Of a stretch of 64,000 bases of DNA, positions 52,501 to 60,707 are shown in pieces. Each line of letters opens with the position of its first letter. The first letter of the stretch is position 1. Below the pieces are notes generated by a model. The model saw only the letters and a list, made by a program, of their open reading frames with translations, searched no databases and was not told the origin of the DNA. The translations under genes were made by a program, and so were the position numbers. The DNA comes from WTJY01 sp041568735 (GTDB lineage: Bacteria > Chloroflexota > Anaerolineae > Promineifilales > Promineifilaceae), in assembly GCA_041568735.1 (NCBI GenBank), contig JBFFZG010000001.1, positions 4,583 through 68,582 of the forward strand, in the 5' to 3' direction.

Positions 52501-55500
52501 GCTCGCTCTCCGGAGTAGCCGGCTCCACGGCCGTATCTAACAGGTTTAGCCAGGAAAGATCTTCTTCCTGTGGAGAATCTGCAGCTTCCAGGTCGGACTC
52601 CTGCCGTACGAGCCAATCGGGAATCTCGGACCGGGTTTCTTCCTCGTCGAGTTCAGCAAATGGCTCGCCGCCCTCACCCTGGCCTTCTTCGCCGGCCAGC
52701 CACGGCAGTTCAAAGGAATCCGACAGCGCATCCTCAGCCGCCGGCATTTCTGCCAGGTCGCTGATCAATGAATCGAGGTCCTGGTCGGTGTCGAATACCG
52801 AGACCGCCTCTTCTTTCAGAAGCCATTCTGGGATGGCTTCATCCTCGTCTGCGTCCGCCAGGTCGACCGCCTCGCCCGGTTCATCACCGGCGGCAAGGAT
52901 CTCATCCCATGTCTTTGTCGCCGCATTATCTTCGGCCTCGAGTGGGGCTGTGATTTCTGGCTCGTCTTCCTCAGGAGGTGATGGCTCGACGGACAGGCTG
53001 CCACCGGCTTCTTCAAAGGCGAGATCGACCGACGCGCCGGCATCGCCTTCCTCCTGGCCGGCCGGCGAATCCACCGCCTCGCTCGCCTCCAGTTGGGCCT
53101 CCACCTCGGGCAGCGGCGCTTCCGTCTCCGCTGCCCCGAGCCAATCGTCCCAGGTGTCCTCCCCCTCCGTGGATGGTTCGCCATCCTCGGCATCTTCAAC
53201 AGACGGGCTCAGAAAATCAGTGACTGACAGGACAGGCGCTTCTTCCGCTTCAGAACTGGCAGCCTGCGCCCTTTCTTCGCCTTCAGTAAAATCGGCAAAG
53301 AGATCGATATCCTCCTCCGCACTGGCCGCTTCCTCATCTGCATCTGCATCCGGCGTCAGCCAGGCGGTGAATCCGGTCGATTCCTCACCGGCCAGTTCCC
53401 CTTCGTCATCGATCGCTTCAACCAGAAAATCAGGCTCGCTGGTTTCGGCCTCGCCCGTCAGGTCCACCTCTTCCGCACCGCTTTCTTCTTCAGCGGACTC
53501 GGGCGTCAGCAAGGCGGTAAATCCGGTTGACTCCTCGCCGGCCGGTTCCCCTTCGTCGTCGATCGCTTCAACCAGGAAATCAGGCTCGCCCGTTTCGGCC
53601 TCGCCCGTCAGGTCCACCTCTTCCGCACCGCTTTCTTCTTCAGCGGCCTCGGGCGTCAGCCAGGCGGTAAATCCGGTCGACTCCTCGCCGGCCGGTTCTT
53701 CTTCTTCGGTTGAACCGTCCTCGATGCCCTCGAGAAAAGCAGTGAATGATGGCTCGCGCTCGTCGGTTTCATCAGCCGCTCCGGGTGGTGATAGCTCCAG
53801 GGCTTCATCCGCCACCGCCGCCATCCAGTCAGCATCATCCAGCGCCGGCGTTTCCACGTCCGGCTCTTCCGGCAAATCACCCGTCGTCCCTGACCGCAGC
53901 CAGCTGGTCAGATTGATCGCTTCTTCATCTGGCTCCGCCGCCTCATCTTCGGATTCCAGGCCCAGATCCCCGGTTTGCCGCTCTCCCTTCAAGGTCATGG
54001 CGATCAGCTCCTGTTCGAGAGAGCTGCCTTCGTCGGCGGCCGCCTCGTCCGCCGTCTCATCGGCAAAGGGATCGATTGACTCTTCATCGCCGCCATCATC
54101 CGGCGCCAGGATTTCACTGGAGAGGTCTTCGGCCGGGGCGAACCCTTCTCCCTGGAGGAGCTCGTCTGATAGGTCGTCAAACAGCCCTTCGTGCGGATCA
54201 TCCGCCAGCGTCTCGTGCAGGCTCTGCTCCGACTCGAGCAGCCAGCCTGGCTTGCGGGCATCGTCCAGGGGATCCGTGGTGGTTTCAAACCAATCGAGAC
54301 CGGAATCCCCGGCCGGTTCCCCTTCCGCCGGAGACATCTCATGAAGCCAGTCGGGCAGCGGCTGGTCGCCCGCCGTGTCCGCCGCTCCCTCCGTGCCTTC
54401 CTCCTCGGAGCCTTCTTCCAACCAGTTGGTAAAACCAGCTGCCTCAATAGCCGCCGCATCGGGGTCGACGGCTTTCTGGCTGCCCCAGGTCAGAATCCCA
54501 CTGCCCTCAGGTTCGACTTCGTCGCCGCCCTCGTCCAGGATATCCTCGGAATCGAGGGCCAGTTCATTTTCCGGCATGTTTTCCAGGATCCAATCAAACT
54601 GGTTTTCCTGACTTTCTTCTGTGGGCTGGGCGAAGAGCGATTCGTCGTCCGCCCCGTAGGATGACCGGTCAGCACCCCAGCTGGTAGCTATAATGGCCAG
54701 TTCATCTTCGCTGAGCGTGGTTTTCTCAACGGAAAAGCGGCCGGGCACAAACGTTTCGGCCACTTCGCCCAGGACCTGCGCATACAGGGAAGGACCGGAT
54801 AAATGGGCCTGGTCGATCAGCAGCAGGGACTGCAGGCGGGTAAACCAGGTTTCGGCCTCCTGCTCCCGACCCCGATGGTGGAGCACACCCGCCATGATGG
54901 CGGCGGCCCTGGCGCTGAACGGCAGCTGCGCCAAAACCTTCTGCGCCCGTTCGAGGGCCTCCTCTTCCTGGCCGGTGAGCATGAGGCACTCGGCCGCCAG
55001 CAGCTGGTAGTCGAGCCGGTCGGGTGCTGCCTGGACGAGCTGCAGCGCATCAGCCAGGGCCTGTCGAACCTGCCCGCTGCGCAGGTAGATGCGCACCGCT
55101 CCGGCCCGCGACAGACCAGTGGAGGGCGGCTTTTTTTTCTCGGCTTCCCTGTAGATGGCTTCGAGCTCGTCGCGAATATCCCCGTCGTGCGGCTCGATCT
55201 CGACGGCCCGGTCGATATGGTGAATCGCCTGAGAATATTGATAGGCTTCCCTGGCGATCTGGGCCAGGGCCAGGTGGGCGCTGAGGTCATCTGGATCCAC
55301 ACTCAGGATGCGGCGAAAGATATCGGCCGCTTCATCCGGCGAACCGCCGAGTAAAAACGCCTTACCGAGAAGGCGGTAGGTGGCCAGGTGACGGGGATAC
55401 TGCGAAAGGATATGCCGGCCGTGGAGAACAGCCTGGGCATACTGCTCATTCGCAATTAACCCATCGATATGTTGGAGATATTCGTAAACTTCTATTTGCG

Positions 55501-55504
55501 CCAC
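49571..55504 (-). CDS. Giant acidic TPR protein with internal repeats and WL motifs
   Basis: 1977 residues, very rich in Glu, Asp and Ala. N-terminal TPR-like helices about 1-260 (for example G-S-P-D-E-A-A-D-I-F-R-R-I-L-S-V-D-P-D-D) and a C-terminal TPR segment (last 80 residues) flank about 1600 residues of acidic, largely disordered sequence. The centre contains a 50-residue tandem repeat, five copies of a P-D-L-E-P-E hexapeptide, 38-residue A-E-E-I-A ... P-E-A-L-[LM]-A-W-L units, and about ten short [LI]-P-[DE]-W-L or similar motifs (P-D-W-L-H, P-E-W-L-L, P-D-W-L-V). No signal peptide, no membrane helix, no enzyme motif. I infer a scaffold that presents repeated WL peptides to a partner. 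Its own terminator precedes ndk. Confidence 0.85.
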   Translation of the reverse strand: MAQIEVYEYLQHIDGLIANEQYAQAVLHGRHILSQYPRHLATYRLLGKAFLLGGSPDEAADIFRRILSVDPDDLSAHLALAQIAREAYQYSQAIHHIDRAVEIEPHDGDIRDELEAIYREAEKKKPPSTGLSRAGAVRIYLRSGQVRQALADALQLVQAAPDRLDYQLLAAECLMLTGQEEEALERAQKVLAQLPFSARAAAIMAGVLHHRGREQEAETWFTRLQSLLLIDQAHLSGPSLYAQVLGEVAETFVPGRFSVEKTTLSEDELAIIATSWGADRSSYGADDESLFAQPTEESQENQFDWILENMPENELALDSEDILDEGGDEVEPEGSGILTWGSQKAVDPDAAAIEAAGFTNWLEEGSEEEGTEGAADTAGDQPLPDWLHEMSPAEGEPAGDSGLDWFETTTDPLDDARKPGWLLESEQSLHETLADDPHEGLFDDLSDELLQGEGFAPAEDLSSEILAPDDGGDEESIDPFADETADEAAADEGSSLEQELIAMTLKGERQTGDLGLESEDEAAEPDEEAINLTSWLRSGTTGDLPEEPDVETPALDDADWMAAVADEALELSPPGAADETDEREPSFTAFLEGIEDGSTEEEEPAGEESTGFTAWLTPEAAEEESGAEEVDLTGEAETGEPDFLVEAIDDEGEPAGEESTGFTALLTPESAEEESGAEEVDLTGEAETSEPDFLVEAIDDEGELAGEESTGFTAWLTPDADADEEAASAEEDIDLFADFTEGEERAQAASSEAEEAPVLSVTDFLSPSVEDAEDGEPSTEGEDTWDDWLGAAETEAPLPEVEAQLEASEAVDSPAGQEEGDAGASVDLAFEEAGGSLSVEPSPPEEDEPEITAPLEAEDNAATKTWDEILAAGDEPGEAVDLADADEDEAIPEWLLKEEAVSVFDTDQDLDSLISDLAEMPAAEDALSDSFELPWLAGEEGQGEGGEPFAELDEEETRSEIPDWLVRQESDLEAADSPQEEDLSWLNLLDTAVEPATPESELDDLTEGEAEESEGEGDGEEAPIAPGAEAGEGVELPDWLVESTDSIDWSEEAAAEEQPEEPEEGGEPAAVPPPSSSEAGATSMLPDWLLESTRPEEGEGGEGEPASLEMEAAEEPAAFEEDITAFLRELESDEAEAEATVERAAGEELTDLFDDLEAELEIPELDLEPEPDLEPEPDLEPEPDLEPEPDLEPEYDIEDSQPGEDFDLIEALIGGEDYYLQEADMGHSLESGQAPVPADDELEADLAFLEALALETIDLEDEPASAGDPELETGEDLGWFDRMVEHSETILDEPPTVDWDASQPGDRLDIDAADMETDEVSDWMAESFGADEAADKPAQLLEMGEIDEETPEEESWTVSADEEEHEIEAAMAEEPISEIIPDEEEAAAPDYWGEEEAEEEFELAADPNATLVWSEEIEAEVESAREESGDLPSAAEVEAEAPEGVELDLAAESAVEETDEFRVTAEEIALAAESGEEIEGFDVPEDPEALLAWLDLGGEAAELEAPVTSTPIDLDEAEGFADTVEEITAPAAEEPPQTASLTGAAAEGEEFHVSAEEIAHAAEFGQEIEGFEVPDDPEALMAWLELDSQIDAVPEIGEAAEEAAAEEPPAVDLEAETEPELDLDGPELGAVADDPLAWLDTLKEGEEAAAASEPESEAAQEQPTTTSRAAEGEDDLLEELDALFTQDLSEGDEENLNWIDDLDGIAIIEGDMEPAAASDPELDEEESAEEDLVRNEIGDLPEDPDEALAIIERLASEQHLEEEPAADLEDLSVDDLLDEVLAETGGEDEPVSEPFIDIADLEEEGGSPLPEWLAVDGDQDDGLDWMDTLGDGDVLDWLTAEEQASQALNVQPEISTPPEIPEPAAEGPVAAADAGEDGAETAAAGDEDGDMLEEVVDRSHFEPARAALLQGETGEALAAYAAALQEQAELPGLIVELESVLTDQPHPGLQRLLGDAYMRSGNLQKALDAYRKAQEMM
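51927..52016 (-). repeat. Five 18-bp tandem repeats in the acidic gene
   Basis: Five consecutive copies of an 18-bp unit, plus-strand GGTTCTAAATCCGGTTC followed by C or A. On the coding (minus) strand they give the hexapeptide P-D-L-E-P-E. The unit is a multiple of three, so copy-number change keeps the frame. Confidence 0.92.
53352..53697 (-). repeat. 150-bp tandem repeat (2.3 copies) in the acidic gene
   Basis: Near-identical units begin at 53352, 53502 and 53652 (each opening GGCGTCAGC on the plus strand), so the period is exactly 150 bp or 50 codons. The encoded unit contains E-S-T-G-F-T-A-x-L-T-P and V-D-L-T-G-E-A-E-T and D-F-L-V-E-A-I-D-D-E-G-E. Confidence 0.9.
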
Positions 55505-55625
55505 AGAGCCTCATTGAGGAGCGGCCACCAGGTGTGGGGGAAGGTTTCCTGTAGACGGAACGGGAGAAATGCAGGGTGGCCGCCGGTAAGTTTCGTTATT
55601 GTAAACTTATTATGCAGGGATTAGA

Positions 55626-56657
55626 TCATTTAATCAAGTGAAGCTCCTGTACTATAGAGAGGAGTTTGGTCACATCCGGTTCGTTATTATCCGGCCGGCC
55701 GATTGGATCGCGCACCTCATCCCTTCCCTGGAGGGCGAACAGGGAATTTAAAACGCCGTGGGAAAGGGCCTGTAGAACGTAGCCCCCTTCCTGGACAAAC
55801 AGGATGCGCCCCTGGCAGAGCTCCTCAGCCAGTTCGACCATGATCTGGGAAAGGTGGGCGTAGCCGCGCAGGGTGAGGTTCATCGCCGCCAGTGGATCCA
55901 CCCAGTGGGCGTCGTACCCGGCCGAGATTAAAATGAAATCCGGTCGGAAACGCCGCACCGCCGGGCGAATGATCTCCTCAAAGATGCGCCGGTACCCGTG
56001 ATCCCCCACCCCTTCGAAAAGGCCGACGTTGAGCGTATGGCCTCGCCCTCTTTCATCCCCCACTTCCCTCAGACTGCCCGTTCCCGGGTAAAAAAAGGGG
56101 CTGTGCTGGTGGATCGAAATAAAGAAGACGGTCTCATCCTGGTAAAAAATTTCCTGGGTGCCGTTCCCGTGATGAACGTCAAAATCCAGGATGCAAATCT
56201 TTTGCAGCTGATGCTTCGTCTGGAGGTGGCGCGCGCCGATGGCGATGTTGTTGAGCAGGCAAAAACCGCCAGGCTGCCGCCGCTCCGCATGATGGCCAGG
56301 CGGCCGGGCAAATACATACCCGTTGCGGGCCTGCCCGCCGACGATCTTGTCCAGAGCCAGACAAACCCCACCCACCGCCAGTTTGGCCAGCTGGTAGCTC
56401 TGCGGCGTGGCATAGGTGTCCTGGTCGATGTAGCCGCCGCCGCGCAGGCAGATTTCTTCGATGCGGTCGAGCATGTAGGGACTGTGCACGGCCAGGATCG
56501 GCTGGTCGCCGGCCTCTGATGGCTCAAGCGTCAGCAGGCTGGCCAGGGTCCCGCTCTTCTGAAGCAGCTGCCAGACCGCCTCGCCGCGATTGGCATTTTC
56601 CGGGTGATCCGGCCAGTTGTGAGCTGCAGCCGGGGCGTGAATATACAGGGTTGTCAC
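55626..56657 (-). CDS. HDAC-family (acetoin-utilisation/acetylpolyamine amidohydrolase-like) deacetylase
   Basis: 343 residues from GTG 56657, which overlaps the upstream esterase stop as GTGA; an in-frame start further upstream would overlap more. HDAC hallmarks are complete: R-P-P-G-H-H-A, the metal site I-L-D-F-D-V-H-H-G-N-G-T, then D-F-I-L-I-S-A-G-Y-D-A-H. It is a Zn-dependent deacetylase; substrate could be acetyl-lysine in proteins or an acetylated amine. It is coupled to a serine esterase and lies 120 nt before the giant acidic gene on the same strand. Confidence 0.9.
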   Translation of the reverse strand: MTTLYIHAPAAAHNWPDHPENANRGEAVWQLLQKSGTLASLLTLEPSEAGDQPILAVHSPYMLDRIEEICLRGGGYIDQDTYATPQSYQLAKLAVGGVCLALDKIVGGQARNGYVFARPPGHHAERRQPGGFCLLNNIAIGARHLQTKHQLQKICILDFDVHHGNGTQEIFYQDETVFFISIHQHSPFFYPGTGSLREVGDERGRGHTLNVGLFEGVGDHGYRRIFEEIIRPAVRRFRPDFILISAGYDAHWVDPLAAMNLTLRGYAHLSQIMVELAEELCQGRILFVQEGGYVLQALSHGVLNSLFALQGRDEVRDPIGRPDNNEPDVTKLLSIVQELHLIK

Positions 56658-57358
56658 GGCCGCGTCCCGATTTCCCGCGCTTCCCACCAGGCGCTCAGAT
56701 CCCGCATCCCCTGGCTGTTCAGCTTGTGACCGGTGGGGTACTCGTGAACCGTCAGGCTGGCGCCGGCTGCCTGCAGCGTCTCGCGGCAGGTCCGGGCCAC
56801 GGCCAGCGGCACTCGATCATCCTCGCGGCCGACAGCCATGAAGATCGGCAGATGGGCCAGGGGCTTGTCGACGAGGGCGGTCGGGGACACACGCGGGGCG
56901 AACCCGACCAGGCCGGCGATCCCCCGAACAAGATTCGGATAAATCAGCCCCGTGGCGTAGGCGACGGCCGCCCCCTGGCTGAAACCGAGAAAATACAGCT
57001 GTTCCGGATCGACGTCGTAGGCCTCCGGCAGCGCCCGCACAAAATCGTAGACGGCCCGGGCCGGCGGCCGGAACGCGTCGAGGTCCGGCCATGTTTGCCG
57101 GTCCTGGATCAGCCAGGAATAGCCGGGCTGGCCGGATTCCGGATCTTCCGGGTCAAACTCAGTGGCCCGCGGCGCGACGATCAGGCAGTGTTTTGGGAGA
57201 GTCCGGCGGAAGATCCAGGTTACATCTTCCGTTCCGTGTCGCCCATGGAGCATCACGATCACCGGATGCGGGCCATCCCCCTCCGGCCACTGCACGCGGT
57301 GCGGCAGTCCGGTGAGGTAAGCCGCACGATCAGTTTCAACCAAGCGCGTTTGATCCAT
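56654..57358 (-). CDS. Phospholipase/carboxylesterase-type alpha/beta hydrolase
   Basis: 234 residues from ATG 57358 (MDQTRLVETDRAAY); the frame is open nine codons further. The oxyanion motif is M-L-H-G-R-H-G, the nucleophile G-F-S-Q-G-A, the acid in G-R-E-D-D-R-V-P and the His in Y-P-T-G-H-K-L-N-S-Q-G. These match the LYPLA/YpfH-like carboxylesterase family. The stop overlaps the HDAC start, so the two hydrolases are made together; both could act on acylated molecules. Confidence 0.87.
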   Translation of the reverse strand: MDQTRLVETDRAAYLTGLPHRVQWPEGDGPHPVIVMLHGRHGTEDVTWIFRRTLPKHCLIVAPRATEFDPEDPESGQPGYSWLIQDRQTWPDLDAFRPPARAVYDFVRALPEAYDVDPEQLYFLGFSQGAAVAYATGLIYPNLVRGIAGLVGFAPRVSPTALVDKPLAHLPIFMAVGREDDRVPLAVARTCRETLQAAGASLTVHEYPTGHKLNSQGMRDLSAWWEAREIGTRP

Positions 57359-57436
57359 TGTTTTCGTTCGGCAAAAGGTGGGCAAACTGTATCAGAGGAA
57401 CTGCCATTTTACAACCGCATCGCTCTCTGATTTTGC

Positions 57437-57483
57437 CAAAAAAAATGAGGTGGAGGAGCAACTGGCGTTGCACCTTCCACCTC
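57437..57483 (-). terminator. Terminator of the TAP-like lipoprotein gene
   Basis: Minus strand: GAGGTGGAAGGTGCAAC, loop GCCA, GTTGCTCCTCCACCTC (one bulge), then ATTTTTTTTGG. It lies about 115 nt after the stop at 57597. Confidence 0.85.
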
Positions 57484-57596
57484 GGGGGGGAGCCTATGCA
57501 CCCACATGCTAACACACTTCAAGGGAAAAATCAAAACGGGCCGCCGCTGAAGATCCAGGGGCATGCTCGCACGGGCGACAGCCAGGCAAAACCCGC

Positions 57597-59690
57597 TCAA
57601 TTTTCCAGGCGGAAACCGTCCAAAGCGGGCAGAAGCACCGGCTCCGCCAGGTCCTCACCTTCGTTCATCAGCAAAATGACGGCCAGGACGGTCCGATTGT
57701 CGACGACCGTGGCGATGGTGAGCGGAAGTCCCTGGGTTCTCCCCCGGACGATCGACCACTCTCGATCACCGGCATCGACGTAGGGGTCCGGCACCCCTTC
57801 CCGCTCGGCCGACAGCTGATCGAGGAAAAACGCGACCAGCTCTTCCGGCGTGACGACCTCAACCGGGATCACCTGGAAGACCAGGGCCGTTTGATCCAGC
57901 CCGTTTTGCCTCCGGGAAAAGGTTCCGGGCAGGGTCTCCTCCCAACCCTCCGGAACCACCCCATTGACGAAAACCCCGCTGATCTCCGCCGAGAAGGGAA
58001 TAAGAGTGATTTCTTCAATATCCTGGCCGCCCGGGACCAGGAAGGCAGGCGGCCGCATTTCGGCCAGGCAGCCGTTGGCCGGGTTTTGATCGGGGCGCCT
58101 CAAAAAGGTAAGGGCCACGCTCAAGGGGCAGGATCCGGAGGAGGTGGCGCCATGACCGATACCGGGAAAGGGGACGAGGTAGTCGGCCACCAGGTTGCCG
58201 CTGACCAGTTCGCCCCAGGCCGGCGGCGTAATCGGATCGTATTCCCCGGTCAGGATCAGGGTGGGTATCTCGCTGACGACCGGCTCGTTTTCGATCGCGG
58301 CGGCCCGGCCGCTGGGCCAGATGGCGCAGGCGTTATAGGCAAATTCCCAGTTCGCGAAATAGTCGGCTAGCCGCTCATCGCTGGCGGCCGCGGCGGCCAC
58401 GGCCTCCCGGTCGCTGAAAGCCAGCTCCTCCCGGCACTGCACCGAACGATACATGCCCGTGCTGATGAATTCCTCATTGATGAGGAGGGTCGTGAACAGG
58501 AGGGCGAGCCGGTCCGTCCGCCCCTCCTTGACGTCGAAGATAATGCCGGGCATCAAGGGAAAGATTTCGTTGGAATAGAGGGATTGGAAGAGGATATCAA
58601 TCAGGTCATCGCCGTTAAAGTTGACCGTATACCGGTTGCCGCTCAGAAAATAGACGATGGGAAAGGTGATCGGATCGGTATTCAGCCGATTGACCAGCCG
58701 GTAAAACTCCGCTTCCAGGTCGGGATACGCCGCTGCGCAGGCGGCATCGGCCGCACAGCCGTCAAAAAACACGCGAAACGCGCGGGTCATATGGCCGGGA
58801 ATCGCCTCCTGGAGATCGACTTCCAGCGGGTACGGCGAATCGAGAATCACGCTGCGCACCCCCTCCGGGTAATCGCGCATGACGGTCTGCGCCAGGCGAG
58901 AGCCGTAAGAGACACCGAGCAGATTCCAACGCTCATAGCCAAGCGCCTGCCGGATGGCATCGACGTCAGCCGCGTTTTCGGCGCTGTTGTAGGCTGCCAG
59001 GTCGATTCCGGCCTGCTCCAGCCGGGAACGGCAGCCAGCCAGGACCTCCAGGTAGCGAGTCTGCAGGACGTCCTCCGGCAGATCATCGTCGAGCATCTCC
59101 AGCTCGAAGGCAAACGTCTCCGGGCAGGCCAGCGACGGTTCGGCATACCCGGTCCCCCGCTGATCGAAGACGATGTAATCCCGGTCGGCAAGAAAGGGCA
59201 GGATATTGTCCCGGTAGGTGAACTGAATCAGCTCGAGGGCAAACCCCCCGGGTCCGCCGGCCAGGTAGACGACCGGATCCGGGGCGGGGTTGGGTGAGGT
59301 ACTGGCGAATATGGCCACCGGCAGCCGGACCTGGCGCTCCCCGCCCGGATTTTGCCGGTTTTCCGGCACGGTGACCGTACCGCAGCGGACATCGGCCCCG
59401 TTCGGAATGTCGAACGGGCAGGGTCCGGCCGCGAACGACGGCCCACTATCGTCGGCGGCCGGTTCTTCAGGCTCGTCAAAGGCGGCCGTCGGGGTTTCCT
59501 CCGCTGCCGGGACGCCCGTGGAGGATGTCCCCGGTTGATTTTGCGGGGCCGCCGGCGGCGTGATCGTCTGACCGGCCGGTGCCGGGGTCGCGGCCCGCTG
59601 GTTGGCCGCGATCAGGCTGCAGGCGGTCAGACTGAAAAGCAGGATAGAAATAATGACCAGCAGGCTCGTCTTCAGGACAGGCTTCTTCAT
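57597..59690 (-). CDS. TAP-like alpha/beta hydrolase lipoprotein (tripeptidyl aminopeptidase family)
   Basis: 697 residues. Signal peptide with lipobox L-T-A-C (Cys 23) and a Pro/Thr/Ala-rich spacer, so it is a surface lipoprotein. The hydrolase domain starts near 95 (C-P-F-D-I-P-N-G-A), with nucleophile G-V-S-Y-G-S-R near 250. The C-terminal TAP-type half carries the Asp (T-G-E-Y-D-P-I-T-P) and His (G-I-G-H-G-A-T). About 150 extra residues follow (550-697), longer than usual. Family members are proline iminopeptidase or tripeptidyl-peptidase relatives. Likely role: extracellular peptide or ester hydrolysis. Confidence 0.87.
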   Translation of the reverse strand: MKKPVLKTSLLVIISILLFSLTACSLIAANQRAATPAPAGQTITPPAAPQNQPGTSSTGVPAAEETPTAAFDEPEEPAADDSGPSFAAGPCPFDIPNGADVRCGTVTVPENRQNPGGERQVRLPVAIFASTSPNPAPDPVVYLAGGPGGFALELIQFTYRDNILPFLADRDYIVFDQRGTGYAEPSLACPETFAFELEMLDDDLPEDVLQTRYLEVLAGCRSRLEQAGIDLAAYNSAENAADVDAIRQALGYERWNLLGVSYGSRLAQTVMRDYPEGVRSVILDSPYPLEVDLQEAIPGHMTRAFRVFFDGCAADAACAAAYPDLEAEFYRLVNRLNTDPITFPIVYFLSGNRYTVNFNGDDLIDILFQSLYSNEIFPLMPGIIFDVKEGRTDRLALLFTTLLINEEFISTGMYRSVQCREELAFSDREAVAAAAASDERLADYFANWEFAYNACAIWPSGRAAAIENEPVVSEIPTLILTGEYDPITPPAWGELVSGNLVADYLVPFPGIGHGATSSGSCPLSVALTFLRRPDQNPANGCLAEMRPPAFLVPGGQDIEEITLIPFSAEISGVFVNGVVPEGWEETLPGTFSRRQNGLDQTALVFQVIPVEVVTPEELVAFFLDQLSAEREGVPDPYVDAGDREWSIVRGRTQGLPLTIATVVDNRTVLAVILLMNEGEDLAEPVLLPALDGFRLEN

Positions 59691-59871
59691 GCGATCCGTG
59701 TTCTCCTCATTGGATTCAGGGGTAATTGTCCCATAGGATCGCCGCCGGGACTATAAACGGACGCCTCTTTCTCATGGTTTGTTAGATTCGGCGCGGCGGC
59801 CGTCGATCCGGTTTGGCGGGGCCGTTCTAGTGGGCTAAACTGCAGGTCAGCCCAAAACTCGAGGTGCGACC

Positions 59872-60663
59872 ATGAGCGAACAAGCCACTTTTTTCGAACA
59901 GGGAGACGGAGTCGGAACCCTGACTTTCAACCGGCCGGAGGTGCTCAACGCCTTCAACCACCAGATGGTCCAGGAGAGCATCCAGGCCCTGAAAACGGTG
60001 GCCCGCGATCCGGCGATCCGCTGTCTCGTGATCACCGGCAGCGGCCGTGGATTCTCCTCCGGCCAGGACCTGCTGGAAGCGGGCCAGCTGATGGGCAGCC
60101 CCGAGGCGAGCCTCTCTGCTCACCTGCGCCAGACCTACCACGTGCTTATTCACCAGATTGCGTCGCTGGAAAAACCGGTGCTGGCGGCCATCAACGGTGT
60201 CACCGCCGGCATTGGACTGAGCATCGCCCTGGCGGCCGATCTGAGGGTGGCCGGTGACCAGGCCTCTTTTGTCCTCGGCTTCAGCAAAATCGGCCTGATT
60301 CCGGACGGCGGCGCCAACTGGGTTCTCCCCCGCCTCATCGGCTACGCGCGGGCCTACCAGATGGCCGTGCTGGACGAAAAAGTCTCCGCCGCCACCGCCC
60401 TCGAATGGGGGCTGGTCAACCGGATCTACCCGCAGGACCAGCTGGCCGAAAACAGCCGGGCCCTCGCCCTGAAGCTGGCGGCCGGGCCCACGCTGGCCTA
60501 TGGCCTGACCAAGCGGGCCATGCGCCAGGGGTTTCAGCAGTCGTTCGCCGAAGCACTCGATTACGAAGCCTATCTGCAGGATGCCGCTGGCCGCAGCCAG
60601 GACTGCCGGGAAGGGGTGCAGGCCTTCCTCGAAAAACGAGCGCCGCGCTATCAGGGGCGCTGA
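59872..60663 (+). CDS. Enoyl-CoA hydratase/isomerase (PaaG-like)
   Basis: 263 residues of the crotonase fold. Oxyanion loops: G-R-G-F-S-S-G-Q-D-L, and the downstream A-D-L-R-V-A. F-S-K-I-G-L-I-P-D-G-G-A-N-W-V-L-P-R resembles PaaG-type isomerases. The acid position near P-D-G-G is the Asp typical of isomerase-like members, rather than a Glu. No other fatty-acid or phenylacetate genes are adjacent, so the substrate is open. A deoxynucleoside kinase starts 45 nt later. Confidence 0.88.
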   Translation: MSEQATFFEQGDGVGTLTFNRPEVLNAFNHQMVQESIQALKTVARDPAIRCLVITGSGRGFSSGQDLLEAGQLMGSPEASLSAHLRQTYHVLIHQIASLEKPVLAAINGVTAGIGLSIALAADLRVAGDQASFVLGFSKIGLIPDGGANWVLPRLIGYARAYQMAVLDEKVSAATALEWGLVNRIYPQDQLAENSRALALKLAAGPTLAYGLTKRAMRQGFQQSFAEALDYEAYLQDAAGRSQDCREGVQAFLEKRAPRYQGR

Positions 60664-60707
60664 CCGCCGAGGCAATCGCCCACCACCAATCGATTCTGGA
60701 TCAGACC

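Noticed and set aside
51915..54344. An 809-codon open frame on the plus strand, Ser-rich
   Set aside because: It is the antisense of the giant acidic gene. Glu/Asp codons read backward give Ser/Phe/Leu, and no domain or start signal supports it.
60405..60707. Upstream extension of the deoxynucleoside kinase frame
   Set aside because: It overlaps the enoyl-CoA hydratase in another frame. The P-loop starts 11 residues after ATG 60708, as in the family.
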